Source of the DNA: Fervidibacter sinensis
Lineage (GTDB): Bacteria; Armatimonadota; Fervidibacteria; Fervidibacterales; Fervidibacteraceae
Direction: 5' to 3' (one strand)
DNA: 64,000 nucleotides
Assembly: GCA_032161045.1 (NCBI GenBank)
Contig: JAVHTH010000011.1
Shown here: positions 50,270 to 58,805 of the stretch, piece after piece
How the letters are laid out: each line of letters starts with the position of its first letter
How positions within the stretch are numbered: position 1 is the first letter of the stretch
The notes under the pieces: model-generated
What the model was told of the DNA's origin: nothing
What the model saw: the letters and a program-made list of their open reading frames with translations, nothing else
The model's database searches: none
Made by a program: the position numbers and the translations under genes

Positions 50270-50915
50270 CTACCTTACTTGCTCCCACCGTTCCCAAGCA
50301 TTAACGGCATAACGGAAGGCAAGAAAACAAGCGAACCAAACAATAATCGCCGTTAGCCACCAACCAGAAATCAGCCATTGAGCAGTGAAAAGACCGAGAA
50401 AGAAGAAGAGCATTGGTGCTAATGGGAGCGCAACTTGAACCCAAACATTTAACTTGCTGAGCGTTGCTATCAGACTCAGTAAACCGCTCAGAACCACCAT
50501 GCCCGAGACAGATAACGAGAGAGCAAGTAGGGAAGCAATGTCTAATTGCATACCGATTGAAAGCACCGCAAAGGCTGTAATAGCACCTGCAAGCATACCC
50601 ACCAATCCGTCAAAAAGCAGGAAGTGAAGTATCGTTTGCCGACTTGATAGGGGTAGGAATTTGAGCAGCAAGACATTAAGCATTACAAGCCTTAGCCTTA
50701 TAAGGCTCACGCATGTGAAAGCACCCGTCAATGAGAGTGCAAGTGCGATCGCTGACAATTCTGGCAAGTATTGCCACCTGCCATGTGGTTTTGCCTGCAC
50801 CGTTTGGACCAAGCAACCCAACAATTTCGCCCTCACGAACCTCAAAACTCAGTTCATTGACCGCTCGCACTTTCCCAAAACTTTTGCTCAGCCGTTCAAC
50901 AATTAGTAGCGGCAT
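50270..50915 (-). pseudogene. Collapsed ABC transporter: ATPase start joined to permease end
   Basis: From ATG 50915 the frame encodes the first 44 residues of an ABC ATPase up to Walker A (LLGPNGAGKTT), after which family similarity stops abruptly. A second minus frame (50270-50845) then gives a multi-helix membrane protein (LALSLSVSGMVVLSGLL, LAPMLFFFLGLFTAQWL). No Walker B or signature motif exists between. A deletion that fused an ATPase 5' end to a permease 3' end explains this. Whether the permease fragment is still made is unknown. Confidence 0.65.
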
Positions 50916-51015
50916 CTCAATTCACTCCCGTAACCGCTGCTTTTGCTCGGCTGCAAAGATTTTGCCAACGCTAAGCCCTTTGCGCAATGAGTTCGTTGCG
51001 ATGTTGTAAAGCGAT

Positions 51016-51078
51016 GTAGCGTCGGGGCTTGTCCCCGACGGAAGTTTAATGACCGTTGCCCATAAAGGGCGACGCTAC
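51016..51078. repeat. Facing pair of GTAG-footed hairpins
   Basis: Plus GTAG-CGTCGGGG...CCCCGACG (51016-51041), an AAGTTTAA spacer, then minus CGTTGCC...GGGCGACG-CTAC (51054-51078). Nearly the same unit as 47652-47713. Confidence 0.8.
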
Positions 51079-51096
51079 ATTTTAAAAAGACCGTTG

Positions 51097-52335
51097 CTAC
51101 CGAACTTCACTTAATCCCTGCTCAACCTTGACAATAGCCTTTGCCATGTCAGCAATGTCCTCATCGCTCAAAAACTCGTGCAGCGGCAAAACGATCAGGC
51201 GGTTTAGGTAATCTTGAGCATTTGGGCAAGTTCTTTCGTCGTAACGAATTTCACGGATGGCGTGGTCAAAAGGAAATCGGGAGTTGCCGAAAACTTTTTG
51301 TCTTTGCAGCGCCTCATGGCAAAGGAAAATGGGCTTGCCGATGTAATGCGCCCAACAAGGAATGCCCTCGGCTTTCAACGCTTGGGCAAATTCATCGGCG
51401 CTGAAAGGTGCGTTAGGCTGAACAAGCAATTCGTAGTGCCAATAAACTTCCTTGCAACCGTCCAACACCTTTTGCGGCTTAACATACTTGCACTCGGAAA
51501 TCATTTGGCTCAGCAAGCGTCCTTTGCGATGTCGCTCGGAAGTCACCCAGTCAATTCGCTTCATTTGCGCCAAAGCAACCGCACCCGTCAACTCGTTCAT
51601 TCGGTAGTTCAGCCCAAGCATTACATACTTCCGATGAGCCGTCATTGCTCCCCGCTCCCAACCTTTGTCCATGAACAAAGCCATTTTCGTCGCAAATTCT
51701 TCGTTGTCCGTGATGCAAATTCCACCGTCTCCTGTTGTAATGTGCTTGCTTTGTTGAAGACTGAAACAGCCTATGTCGCCAATTGTTCCGACGAGTTTGC
51801 CTTTGTATTCGGCGAGATGTGCTTGGGCGCAATCCTCAATGAGTGTCAAGCCGTGCCGTTTTGCAATGTCAACGAAAGCATCCATATCGCACGGGTTGCC
51901 CGCCAAGTGCACAACCAAAATCGCTTTCGTTCTCGGCGAGATCAATTTCTCAGCGCTTTCGGGGTCAATGTTTCCCGTCTCGGGGTCAACATCGGCGAAA
52001 ACGGGAATGCCACCTTCCTTCAGAATAGGCGCTACGCTCCCGATGTCGGTGATTGGAGCAGTGATGACTTCATCGCCCGGGTCAAGTTGCAACGCTCCAA
52101 TAGCAAGGTGAATTGCTGCAGTGCCTGAAGTGCAAGCAATTCCAAAACGAACGCCGTGCTTTTCGGCGAAGGCTCGTTCAAACGCTTCAACTTTTTTGCC
52201 ACCCCAGCGAAACAACCATGCGCTTTCAATGACCTCACGCAATTCCGACAGTTCGTCTTCGCCAACTTTTCGCTCCTTTGGAAACGGCATTTTTCGGACG
52301 GGCTCGCCCCCATGAATTGCCAACTCCTCTGCCAT
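51097..52335 (-). CDS. DegT/DnrJ/EryC1/StrS aminotransferase
   Basis: The 412-residue PLP enzyme has ACTSGTAAIHLAIGAL, VITAPITDIGSVAPIL, LIEDCAQAHLAEYKG and the PLP lysine in LQQSKHITTGDGG (about residue 196), with GLNYRMNELTGAVAL downstream. The family transaminates keto sugars for surface polysaccharide or secondary metabolites. The next gene on the strand is an exported propeller protein, not a sugar pathway gene. ATG 52335 follows GGGGGTGA. Confidence 0.92.
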   Translation of the reverse strand: MAEELAIHGGEPVRKMPFPKERKVGEDELSELREVIESAWLFRWGGKKVEAFERAFAEKHGVRFGIACTSGTAAIHLAIGALQLDPGDEVITAPITDIGSVAPILKEGGIPVFADVDPETGNIDPESAEKLISPRTKAILVVHLAGNPCDMDAFVDIAKRHGLTLIEDCAQAHLAEYKGKLVGTIGDIGCFSLQQSKHITTGDGGICITDNEEFATKMALFMDKGWERGAMTAHRKYVMLGLNYRMNELTGAVALAQMKRIDWVTSERHRKGRLLSQMISECKYVKPQKVLDGCKEVYWHYELLVQPNAPFSADEFAQALKAEGIPCWAHYIGKPIFLCHEALQRQKVFGNSRFPFDHAIREIRYDERTCPNAQDYLNRLIVLPLHEFLSDEDIADMAKAIVKVEQGLSEVR

Positions 52336-52400
52336 CCCTGAATCACCCCCAATAGAAAACTTCGCAAATGAAGCCGTTCCTTGCAATTGCAGTTATCGCT

Positions 52401-54320
52401 CTACTCGGTCAAATGGAAACTGTAAAGTCGTGAACCGCTGGCGAAATAAATGCGACCATCAAGGTAATCGCCACCAGCGGTTATGGGCACGGGTGAGTTG
52501 GCAAGCAACTTCAACTCAAAGGTTTTAGGGTCAACAACCGCAATGCCCTTGACAAACAGAACGAACACTCTTTTGTCAGGTGCAACGACGAAAACTCGTG
52601 GTCCTTGTTGGTAACCTGCGCAAGGGTCAGTCTCACGAACATGGACAACCTTTCTCGCTTTCGGGTCAAAAACGAAGAACTTTCGCCGGTCGGCGAAACC
52701 GTAAACCATGCCGTTTCTCTCGTCGTAACAAAGGTCAGTGTATTCCTGAACGCCTTCAAGGACAGGTTCATGCCAAATTACCTTTTTGCTCGCCATGTCC
52801 AGCAGGTAAAGTTCTGCTTGTTTCGCTTTTCGTTCTCCGCCAGTTCCCGGTGCTGTCGTCGTTCCGCCGAGCAATTTGCTATCGGGCAAAGCAATTAGAC
52901 TCATCGTTGAATGGTCAGGCAGAATGTCGGAATGGCGAAGCAAAATGCGGTTTTGTGTTTGCCTATCCCAAAACAACAAACCGCCACCAGTGTAGCCGTA
53001 AGCAGGCGTTCCTGCCAAAATGAGCGTTTTGCCATCTGGATGCGCCAATAATTCATGGGGACGACCAATGTCCGGGTCTGGAGATGCGGAAGTTAGAAAG
53101 CGTGGGTTAGATTGCAGGTCACCCTTAACCGTGCCAGTCCATTGAGCAAATGTGTTCCATTCCAACAAACCACCGTCAGTGTAAGTGCCGATGAAAAATC
53201 GGTCGCCTTGTCGCACAACGGTGTTCCATTGACCGTAGCAAGGATAACGCTCCCACTTGTCAGTTTTAGGGTCATAACGGAAAGCGTAAAAGGGAAACGC
53301 TGTCCCACCGCAAATGCTGCCGTCGGGTGCAACGGCAACGCTCATTATGTGTCCACCTTCGCTTGGATAGTCAAAACGAACTGTTTTGCTCTCCCCAGTC
53401 TTTGGGTCTTCAACGACCAAAATTCGTTCGGACAAATCCAAATTGCGAATGCGATTGCCATCGGGAAAATCACGATGGAACAATCCTTGCGAACCTGAGA
53501 TGTAAGGTTTGGGCTTGACATCTTTCGGTAACTCTCCGACTTTGCGAGCGACACCTTTGTGAAACTCAAACCAATTGTCTTTCTCGCTTTGCAGCGGTTG
53601 ACCGTAAACTTTGCCATTGGTTGCCCGAAAAACAAAAGCCATGCCTTGTCTTCTTTCGCTTTCATCAATCATTGGCTTGACCTCGCCAGTTTTCGGGTTT
53701 AGGGCAAGGATGTGGCTGCGAGTGAAGCCAATGGCGAAGTAAACCCAACCAGTGTCGTCGGCAGCGATGGAGCGTGGGTATTGAGCCCAATTCTCTTTGT
53801 GGACATGCCCGAAATCTTTAAATTCGCCCGTTTTTGGATTGTATGCGACAATACCACATTGCGGGTAGGTCGCCGACCAAATTACGCCTTCATCGTCTTC
53901 GGTCATACTCATCGCCATTTGCGGGGCAGTCTTACGGACGAAAGTGAAAGCACGCTTCACTGGGTCAAACTCAACGAAATGGCTACCGAAATGCGAGTAA
54001 AGTTTGTTTTCACTGGAAAGAATGGAAGCGTAAGGTGCATCTCCGCCCCATGAGAATGGTGTCGGGAAAACTTCGCTTTTGCCCGTCTCGGCATCAATGA
54101 GCAATAAGCCATAGCAGCCACGATGGTCGTAAAGCCAAAGCAAAACTATGTTGCGACCTTGCCTGTCTTTCGTTGCGATGATGCCACGATGGGTGCTGAA
54201 AGGTGCAGCGACGCCGTGATTAGTGAAACGATTATCAACCATGCCTGCCGTTGCATTTGTGTTGTCTAAAACCGCAATTACAAGACCAAGCAGACATAAA
54301 CTCAACCATAGTGACCACAT
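52401..54320 (-). CDS. Exported beta-propeller-like protein of unknown role
   Basis: The 639-residue protein has a signal peptide (MWSLWLSLCLLGLVIAVL) and then repeating four-strand units with recurring DPKTG/NPKTGE turns (VAYNPKTGEFKDFG, LALNPKTGEVKPM, VVEDPKTGESKTV, YRYDPKTDKWE). This suggests two seven-bladed propellers or one large one. No enzyme motif is seen. It may bind a ligand or a polysaccharide outside the cell. ATG 54320 has AGGGGTG upstream. Its 5' side is bordered by the REP array. Confidence 0.7.
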   Translation of the reverse strand: MWSLWLSLCLLGLVIAVLDNTNATAGMVDNRFTNHGVAAPFSTHRGIIATKDRQGRNIVLLWLYDHRGCYGLLLIDAETGKSEVFPTPFSWGGDAPYASILSSENKLYSHFGSHFVEFDPVKRAFTFVRKTAPQMAMSMTEDDEGVIWSATYPQCGIVAYNPKTGEFKDFGHVHKENWAQYPRSIAADDTGWVYFAIGFTRSHILALNPKTGEVKPMIDESERRQGMAFVFRATNGKVYGQPLQSEKDNWFEFHKGVARKVGELPKDVKPKPYISGSQGLFHRDFPDGNRIRNLDLSERILVVEDPKTGESKTVRFDYPSEGGHIMSVAVAPDGSICGGTAFPFYAFRYDPKTDKWERYPCYGQWNTVVRQGDRFFIGTYTDGGLLEWNTFAQWTGTVKGDLQSNPRFLTSASPDPDIGRPHELLAHPDGKTLILAGTPAYGYTGGGLLFWDRQTQNRILLRHSDILPDHSTMSLIALPDSKLLGGTTTAPGTGGERKAKQAELYLLDMASKKVIWHEPVLEGVQEYTDLCYDERNGMVYGFADRRKFFVFDPKARKVVHVRETDPCAGYQQGPRVFVVAPDKRVFVLFVKGIAVVDPKTFELKLLANSPVPITAGGDYLDGRIYFASGSRLYSFHLTE

Positions 54321-54340
54321 CGCCAACACCCCTTATTTTC

Positions 54341-54501
54341 GGGCAGGTTTCACCTGCCCCTACATCTTGTCAATGTAGGGGTGGATGAACTCCGCCCGTT
54401 CATTTTCGGGCAGGCTTCGCCTGCCCCTACATTTGTCATCCATGTAGGGGCGGATGAAAATCCGCCCGTCGTTTTTTCGGGCAAGTTGCACCTGCCCCTA
54501 C
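54341..54501. repeat. REP array, 3' side of the RAYT (5 hairpins)
   Basis: Alternating minus and plus units at 54341-54363, 54375-54397, 54408-54430, 54444-54467 and 54479-54501. Minus units are GGGCAGG-loop-CCTGCCC-CTAC; plus units are GTAG-GGGCGGAT-loop-ATCCGCCC. Stems are kept while loops vary (TTTCA, CTTCG, TTGCA). The last unit overlaps the RAYT stop. Confidence 0.9.
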
Positions 54502-55040
54502 AGGTGGTCTATTACACCGCAAAAACGATAATCTTCGGCTCTTTCCACTAAACCCATCCTCACAGGATTCTCCAAAATGTAGGCAACTAACGCCTCAAAT
54601 GCGTCTGGATTGCGTTCGTTTTCCCTCAAAACATGGTCATAGAAACTGCGTTGCCATCGCAGTGAACCTACACCAAGTTCGTTAAAGGCATGAGTGATTT
54701 CGCTTTTTATCACACGCACAATGTCCGAAACGCTTTCCCCTTTCCCAGACGGTGAAACCAGTAGATGAATGTGGTCTGGTAAAATGCAGTATGCGTAAAT
54801 GCGGCAGTGCATCTGAGATCGCACTGTTGCGATTGCACTGACTGCTATCAGTGCTAATGCTCTATTTGCGAATACAGTTTGGTCGGTTGCTGTGCAAAAG
54901 ATCACATGTGAAATGGTTTCGGGGTGAGAGTAGTCTATCTCTGGGTGCCGCATCCGAGGAGCACGAACTGGATAGAAGAACTTGCCAATACGCTTGAAAC
55001 GGCGGGTCGGGACTTGATCAGGGTTTGAATAGCGTCCCAT
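54498..55040 (-). CDS. REP-associated tyrosine transposase (RAYT, Y1/HUH family)
   Basis: The 180-residue protein has the HUH motif in LPDHIHLLVSP (about residue 89), a helix with IVRVIKSEITHAF, FYDHVLRENE and the catalytic tyrosine helix AYILENPVRMGLV. This is the layout of RAYT single-domain transposases related to IS200/IS605 TnpA. ATG 55040 follows GAGGTGA by 5 bases. It lies between REP arrays on both sides, as expected for a REPtron, and its stop TAG is the foot of the adjacent hairpin. RAYTs nick single-stranded REP DNA at sites next to GTAG. Confidence 0.88.
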   Translation of the reverse strand: MGRYSNPDQVPTRRFKRIGKFFYPVRAPRMRHPEIDYSHPETISHVIFCTATDQTVFANRALALIAVSAIATVRSQMHCRIYAYCILPDHIHLLVSPSGKGESVSDIVRVIKSEITHAFNELGVGSLRWQRSFYDHVLRENERNPDAFEALVAYILENPVRMGLVERAEDYRFCGVIDHL

Positions 55041-55081
55041 TCCAATCACCTCGTGCGGATGAAATCTTTCCGTTCTTTTTC

Positions 55082-55314
55082 GGGCAGGTTTCACCTGCCC
55101 CTACATCTTGTCAATGTAGGGGCGGATGAAAATCCGACCGATTATTTTCGGGTAGGCTACCGCCTGCCCCTACATTTGTCATCCATGTAGGGGCGGATGA
55201 AAATCCGCCCGATTATTTTCAGGCAGGCTTCGCCTGCCCCTACATTTGTCATCCATGTAGGGGCGGATGAAAATCCGCCCGTCGCTTTTTCGGGCAGGTT
55301 GCACCTGCCCCTAC
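55082..55314. repeat. REP array, 5' side of the RAYT (7 hairpins)
   Basis: Minus and plus units alternate at 55082-55104, 55116-55139, 55150-55173, 55187-55210, 55221-55243, 55257-55280 and 55292-55314. The spacer ATTTGTCATCCAT between CTAC and GTAG is repeated exactly, so the array grew by duplicating a pair of about 70 bases. A broken GCGGATGAAA half-unit lies at 55056. Confidence 0.92.
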
Positions 55315-57038
55315 AAGGTTAACGAAATTGAGCCTTTGAGCGTCGTAATGCGTTGAGCGAAAGGGAAGCCGTAAACGAAACGGTTTGCTGATTTAGCGCA
55401 ATTGGTTGGCAAAAGTTGAAGCAAGGTCACACCTTCAATGGTCTGCGGCGCCTCTAAGCACCAAACCCATCTGCCATTGAAATTGTCAACCCTTTGCTTC
55501 ACCGCCCGACGACGGTTGAGCCAATCAACGATTTGCTGGCTCGTTTGCCATTTCAAGCCCAATTCATGCCCGAAAGCCACCAATTGCTCCAAAGCCGATT
55601 TTGTCCCTTGACGACAAATGTGAGCGGGATGGAATAGGAAATGGGCAACTCCACCCATACGCACCGTTTGCTCTAAAAGCCATTTGCCGACACTGACTGG
55701 GACAATGGCTGGATGGAAAATGCCTGTTGCAGCAACATCGTCGCTAACCATGTCTTGCGAGAACAAGTTGATGGCAATGACCTTCAAAAACCTTGCCCGT
55801 TCGCTTTCATCATCCAAAGGTCGCCAAGGGTGCGAACCGCCGAAGAGAAACCCGATAGTGCCTCGTTTGCTTGGTCCTTTGCTTTGCTCTACGACGATAC
55901 CCAAATTCTCACACCATCGGAAAAACTCCAACCGTCCTTCCCAACGGGTGTAGTGGTTTTTATTGCTGACGGCAGCAACACCTGTCGCATCTTTCAGCCA
56001 CTGCCATTGCACCTTCAAATTTCGCTTTGACCAAGTTGTCAATGGTGTGCCCGTGAAGGCATCAAAGTGCAAAGCAATTTCATAACCTGAATCCAAAATT
56101 GCCCGATAAAGCGATGGCGGATAGCCACCCGGGTAAAGCACGCACCAAGTCGTATCAATGCCCAAGTTTTTTACGATTTGAAGCAACTCAAACCCTAACT
56201 CTGGGTCGTTGCCGTCAGTGTCGTGGGAAATCAAGCCAGCAGCAGGAGCACCATATTGCCAATACCACAGCATCGGCAGTGGCAATCCTTTTCGCTGTGC
56301 AGCGAAGAAAATCGCTTGCAAAATCAAAGCCCTCAATTCATCAGCGATCGGCAACCCGAAAAACACAATTGCTCGGTTCACCCTCACCCGTCCCTTGCCC
56401 CGTGTCCCCTGTTCCATTTCAATTCGGTCTTTCTCCCAATCCAACACATGCCCATCTTCGGCTTTCAAGATATCGTCGTCAAGGGGTGCGCTCCCGTCAG
56501 GCGCAGGTTCGCCATCTTTTGTGACTGGAATTCCTTGTTGAATTTGAACGATGGAACGCATCAAATCGGGAGCAATAAAAATGACAAGCCCTTGCCCAAA
56601 TTTACGGACAACGATGGCATCGCAAATCGCTTCATCGCTTCGGTTGACAATCTGTGCGACCACTTGAGCGCCCTCGGTAGCCCGCACGATCGTCCCGCCG
56701 AAAACATGAAGCGAAGATTGCAACCCATTGCCAATAGGATGCTGAGCAACCAACCTAATCCAACCTTCTTGCAACTCGCCGACGGAGCGAACACCCAAAA
56801 GTTTGTCAAGCCCGTTGGTTGCTCCGATAGCAATCAAACTCCCACCTTGTTGGACGAACCAATGAAAACGGTTTCGTTCTTCAGCGTCAAGCGATTTTCG
56901 TCCAGCCAACAAGCAAATTGGCACTTTATCGGGGTGTAACTGCTTTGGGGTTATTTGGCGAAAGGGAAGCCCTGCATGGACGAGCACCTCAAGGATGTAT
57001 CGGTCAGTTGCCGCATCGCCAACAATTAAACCCAGCAT
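55311..57038 (-). CDS. Polysaccharide-deacetylase-like / glutamine-amidotransferase-like protein
   Basis: The 575-residue protein has an N-terminal flavodoxin-like domain (MLGLIVGDAATDRY, then RFHWFVQQGGSLIAIG) and a C-terminal region with SHDTDGNDPE and YEIALHFDAFT, which recalls metal-dependent carbohydrate deacetylases of the NodB type. No signal peptide is clear. The heptamer tract 56388-56415 gives a QGTRGKGRVR link between domains. The stop TAG (55311-55313) is the foot of the last REP unit. Function is tentative. Confidence 0.6.
   Translation of the reverse strand: MLGLIVGDAATDRYILEVLVHAGLPFRQITPKQLHPDKVPICLLAGRKSLDAEERNRFHWFVQQGGSLIAIGATNGLDKLLGVRSVGELQEGWIRLVAQHPIGNGLQSSLHVFGGTIVRATEGAQVVAQIVNRSDEAICDAIVVRKFGQGLVIFIAPDLMRSIVQIQQGIPVTKDGEPAPDGSAPLDDDILKAEDGHVLDWEKDRIEMEQGTRGKGRVRVNRAIVFFGLPIADELRALILQAIFFAAQRKGLPLPMLWYWQYGAPAAGLISHDTDGNDPELGFELLQIVKNLGIDTTWCVLYPGGYPPSLYRAILDSGYEIALHFDAFTGTPLTTWSKRNLKVQWQWLKDATGVAAVSNKNHYTRWEGRLEFFRWCENLGIVVEQSKGPSKRGTIGFLFGGSHPWRPLDDESERARFLKVIAINLFSQDMVSDDVAATGIFHPAIVPVSVGKWLLEQTVRMGGVAHFLFHPAHICRQGTKSALEQLVAFGHELGLKWQTSQQIVDWLNRRRAVKQRVDNFNGRWVWCLEAPQTIEGVTLLQLLPTNCAKSANRFVYGFPFAQRITTLKGSISLTL
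56388..56415. repeat. Heptanucleotide tract in the deacetylase-like gene
   Basis: CCGTCCC, TTGCCCC, GTGTCCC, CTGTTCC on the plus strand; four units, translated on the minus strand as a charged linker. Confidence 0.6.
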
Positions 57039-57060
57039 TTTCTTTCCTTTTCACCCCGCA

Positions 57061-57302
57061 AGCGGATGAAAGGCTTCACCTGCCCCTACGATGCATGATT
57101 TGCGCATTCTGTAGGGACGGATGAAATCCGCCGTTTGTTTTCGGGCAGGCTTTGCCTGCCCCTACATCTTGTCATCCATGTAGGGCGGATGAAATCCATC
57201 CGATCTCTTCGGGCAGGTTTCACCTGCCCCTACATCTTGTCAATGTAGGGGCGGATGAAATCCGCCCGTTCATTTTCGGGCAGGCTACCCGCCTGCCCCT
57301 AC
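57061..57302. repeat. Third REP array (about 7 hairpins)
   Basis: Units at 57111-57133 (plus), 57143-57165 (minus), 57180-57201 (plus), 57211-57233 (minus), 57245-57267 (plus) and 57278-57302 (minus), after a degraded unit at 57061-57089. Same stems as the RAYT arrays, so probably the same family. Confidence 0.88.
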
Positions 57303-57313
57303 ATGTCTTGCCA

Positions 57314-57685
57314 TCATGCCAGTCCGAACCCGATGAGCAACAACTCAACGGGAACAAGGCGTTGGTTAATAGGGTCAACGCCTAAGCCAAGTTCTTCCAA
57401 AGTCACAGCACCAAGCAAAGCGTCCATGCCCGGCTCGCCGAAGACGCAAATGGTGTAAGTCATTTCGCCTTCAACCTTCACAACTGCCCATGCCATGTCC
57501 AACTCAACGACACGACCATCAGCGACACGGAAACGACGACGAAACTGTGGCGTAATTCCAAGCCTTTCCAAAACATCCCTCGGCACGACGGTGTAAGTTG
57601 CCCCTGTATCAACGAGCGCTTCAATCCGCTCAAACCGACTTTGGTCCATCGGTCCAATTTCAATCGTGACTCGGAATGCTGCCAT
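57314..57685 (-). CDS. Retropepsin-like aspartic protease (clan AA)
   Basis: The 123-residue protein has the single active-site motif ALVDTGATYTVVP (Asp about residue 25) and the flap and second-half features (MDALLGAVTLEELGLGVDP). Small bacterial members of this clan probably act as dimers; some serve as antitoxin-like or regulatory proteases, but roles are mostly unknown. ATG 57685 follows AGGAGG by 8 bases. The REP array ends 12 bases after its stop. Confidence 0.8.
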   Translation of the reverse strand: MAAFRVTIEIGPMDQSRFERIEALVDTGATYTVVPRDVLERLGITPQFRRRFRVADGRVVELDMAWAVVKVEGEMTYTICVFGEPGMDALLGAVTLEELGLGVDPINQRLVPVELLLIGFGLA

Positions 57686-57723
57686 TAACATCGCCTCCTG
57701 TGCTAAATTGTGGCTGCAGTAAC

Positions 57724-58782
57724 TCACTTCAGCACATCATCCACAAACTTGTAAGCCGCTTCACGCACTTTAGGCGGGAAACCGTGTTTGCTGTTGGGAT
57801 GGTAAACCACGATGCCATGACCTTCGCCGAAAAGGGCATAAACTTGCAACGCCGCAGCGATACAATCGCCAACCCCTGAAACATCAAAAATGTCGTCGTG
57901 CAAAGGAGCATTGATGAACAATGCCCTCGGCGCTATCGCTGCCAGAACTTCCGAAAACTCAAAAGGCATCTGTTTTGGGTCTTTGCTGTAAGCCGTTGCG
58001 ATGCGTGGCATGTGACCTCGGTGTGACCATCCTGTCAAGTCGCCACCACGATACTTGACGAACGAAGTGAAGCCGCAACTTGTGACAATAACTTTCAACC
58101 GCTCATCAAAGGCTGCAACAAACAGCGCATTGTAACCGCCAAGCGAGTGACCGATAACACCAATTCGTTCGCTATTAACGAAGGGCAACGACTGAAGCAA
58201 ATCAACGCAGCGAATGTGATTCCAAATGCCTTTCATCGTCCCGCTGACATAGCCTAACTCATATGGGTCAGTGCGAGATTCACCAAATCCGCCTTTGATG
58301 CCAACTTCTGGAATATCGCCGCCAATGTAATCTGGGGCTAAGGTAACATAGCCTCGCTCTGCCAACTCTTTCGCATAATGCAAATTCGGGTTTCCACCTA
58401 AACCTGCAGGTTCGTCTTTTCCAATTTGCGCCGTTTGGTGTAGGCAAAGCATCGCTGGTGCTTTCTTCCCTCGGTCATCAAGCACCGATTTGGGGATGAG
58501 CAGCCAAGCCGTTAAACGGTCATTGGGTTCGGGAGTGAATGCGATTTTTCGGCGAATGAAAGTGCCACCGTCGTGTTCGTCCATAACTTGGACATTCAAT
58601 GGCACACGCTTACTCTCGTTAGGTAACTTACCCATGACAAGTTGCATGTTCGCCAAAATGTGCTGCTTGCGAATTTGCCAATCGTCTACGCTGCGAATGG
58701 GATGCAAGTTTCCTCGTTCGTCAGCGTAAACGAGCAAATTGAACTTGTCGGCATAAAAGGGCTCAACATTTGTCAAGTTCAT
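57724..58782 (-). CDS. Alpha/beta-hydrolase (dienelactone hydrolase / acetyl-esterase type)
   Basis: The 352-residue protein has the nucleophile elbow GHSLGGYNAL (Ser about 212), an oxyanion region AMLCLHQTAQIG, and a late HGFPPKVRE histidine. No signal peptide is visible, so it is probably cytoplasmic. Related proteins act on carbohydrate acetyl esters or small lactones. ATG 58782 has GGAG 9 bases upstream. Same strand as the exported DUF6067-like gene. Confidence 0.82.
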   Translation of the reverse strand: MNLTNVEPFYADKFNLLVYADERGNLHPIRSVDDWQIRKQHILANMQLVMGKLPNESKRVPLNVQVMDEHDGGTFIRRKIAFTPEPNDRLTAWLLIPKSVLDDRGKKAPAMLCLHQTAQIGKDEPAGLGGNPNLHYAKELAERGYVTLAPDYIGGDIPEVGIKGGFGESRTDPYELGYVSGTMKGIWNHIRCVDLLQSLPFVNSERIGVIGHSLGGYNALFVAAFDERLKVIVTSCGFTSFVKYRGGDLTGWSHRGHMPRIATAYSKDPKQMPFEFSEVLAAIAPRALFINAPLHDDIFDVSGVGDCIAAALQVYALFGEGHGIVVYHPNSKHGFPPKVREAAYKFVDDVLK

Positions 58783-58805
58783 CACTGATCACTCCACGAA
58801 ATCTT

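Noticed and set aside
51214..52128. A 304-codon plus-strand frame opposite the DegT aminotransferase
   Set aside because: The minus-strand gene has all PLP-enzyme motifs and a ribosome site; the opposite frame has neither.
54341..57302. CRISPR array near the RAYT
   Set aside because: The repeats are short hairpins in alternating orientation with similar, not unique, spacers and no cas genes nearby.
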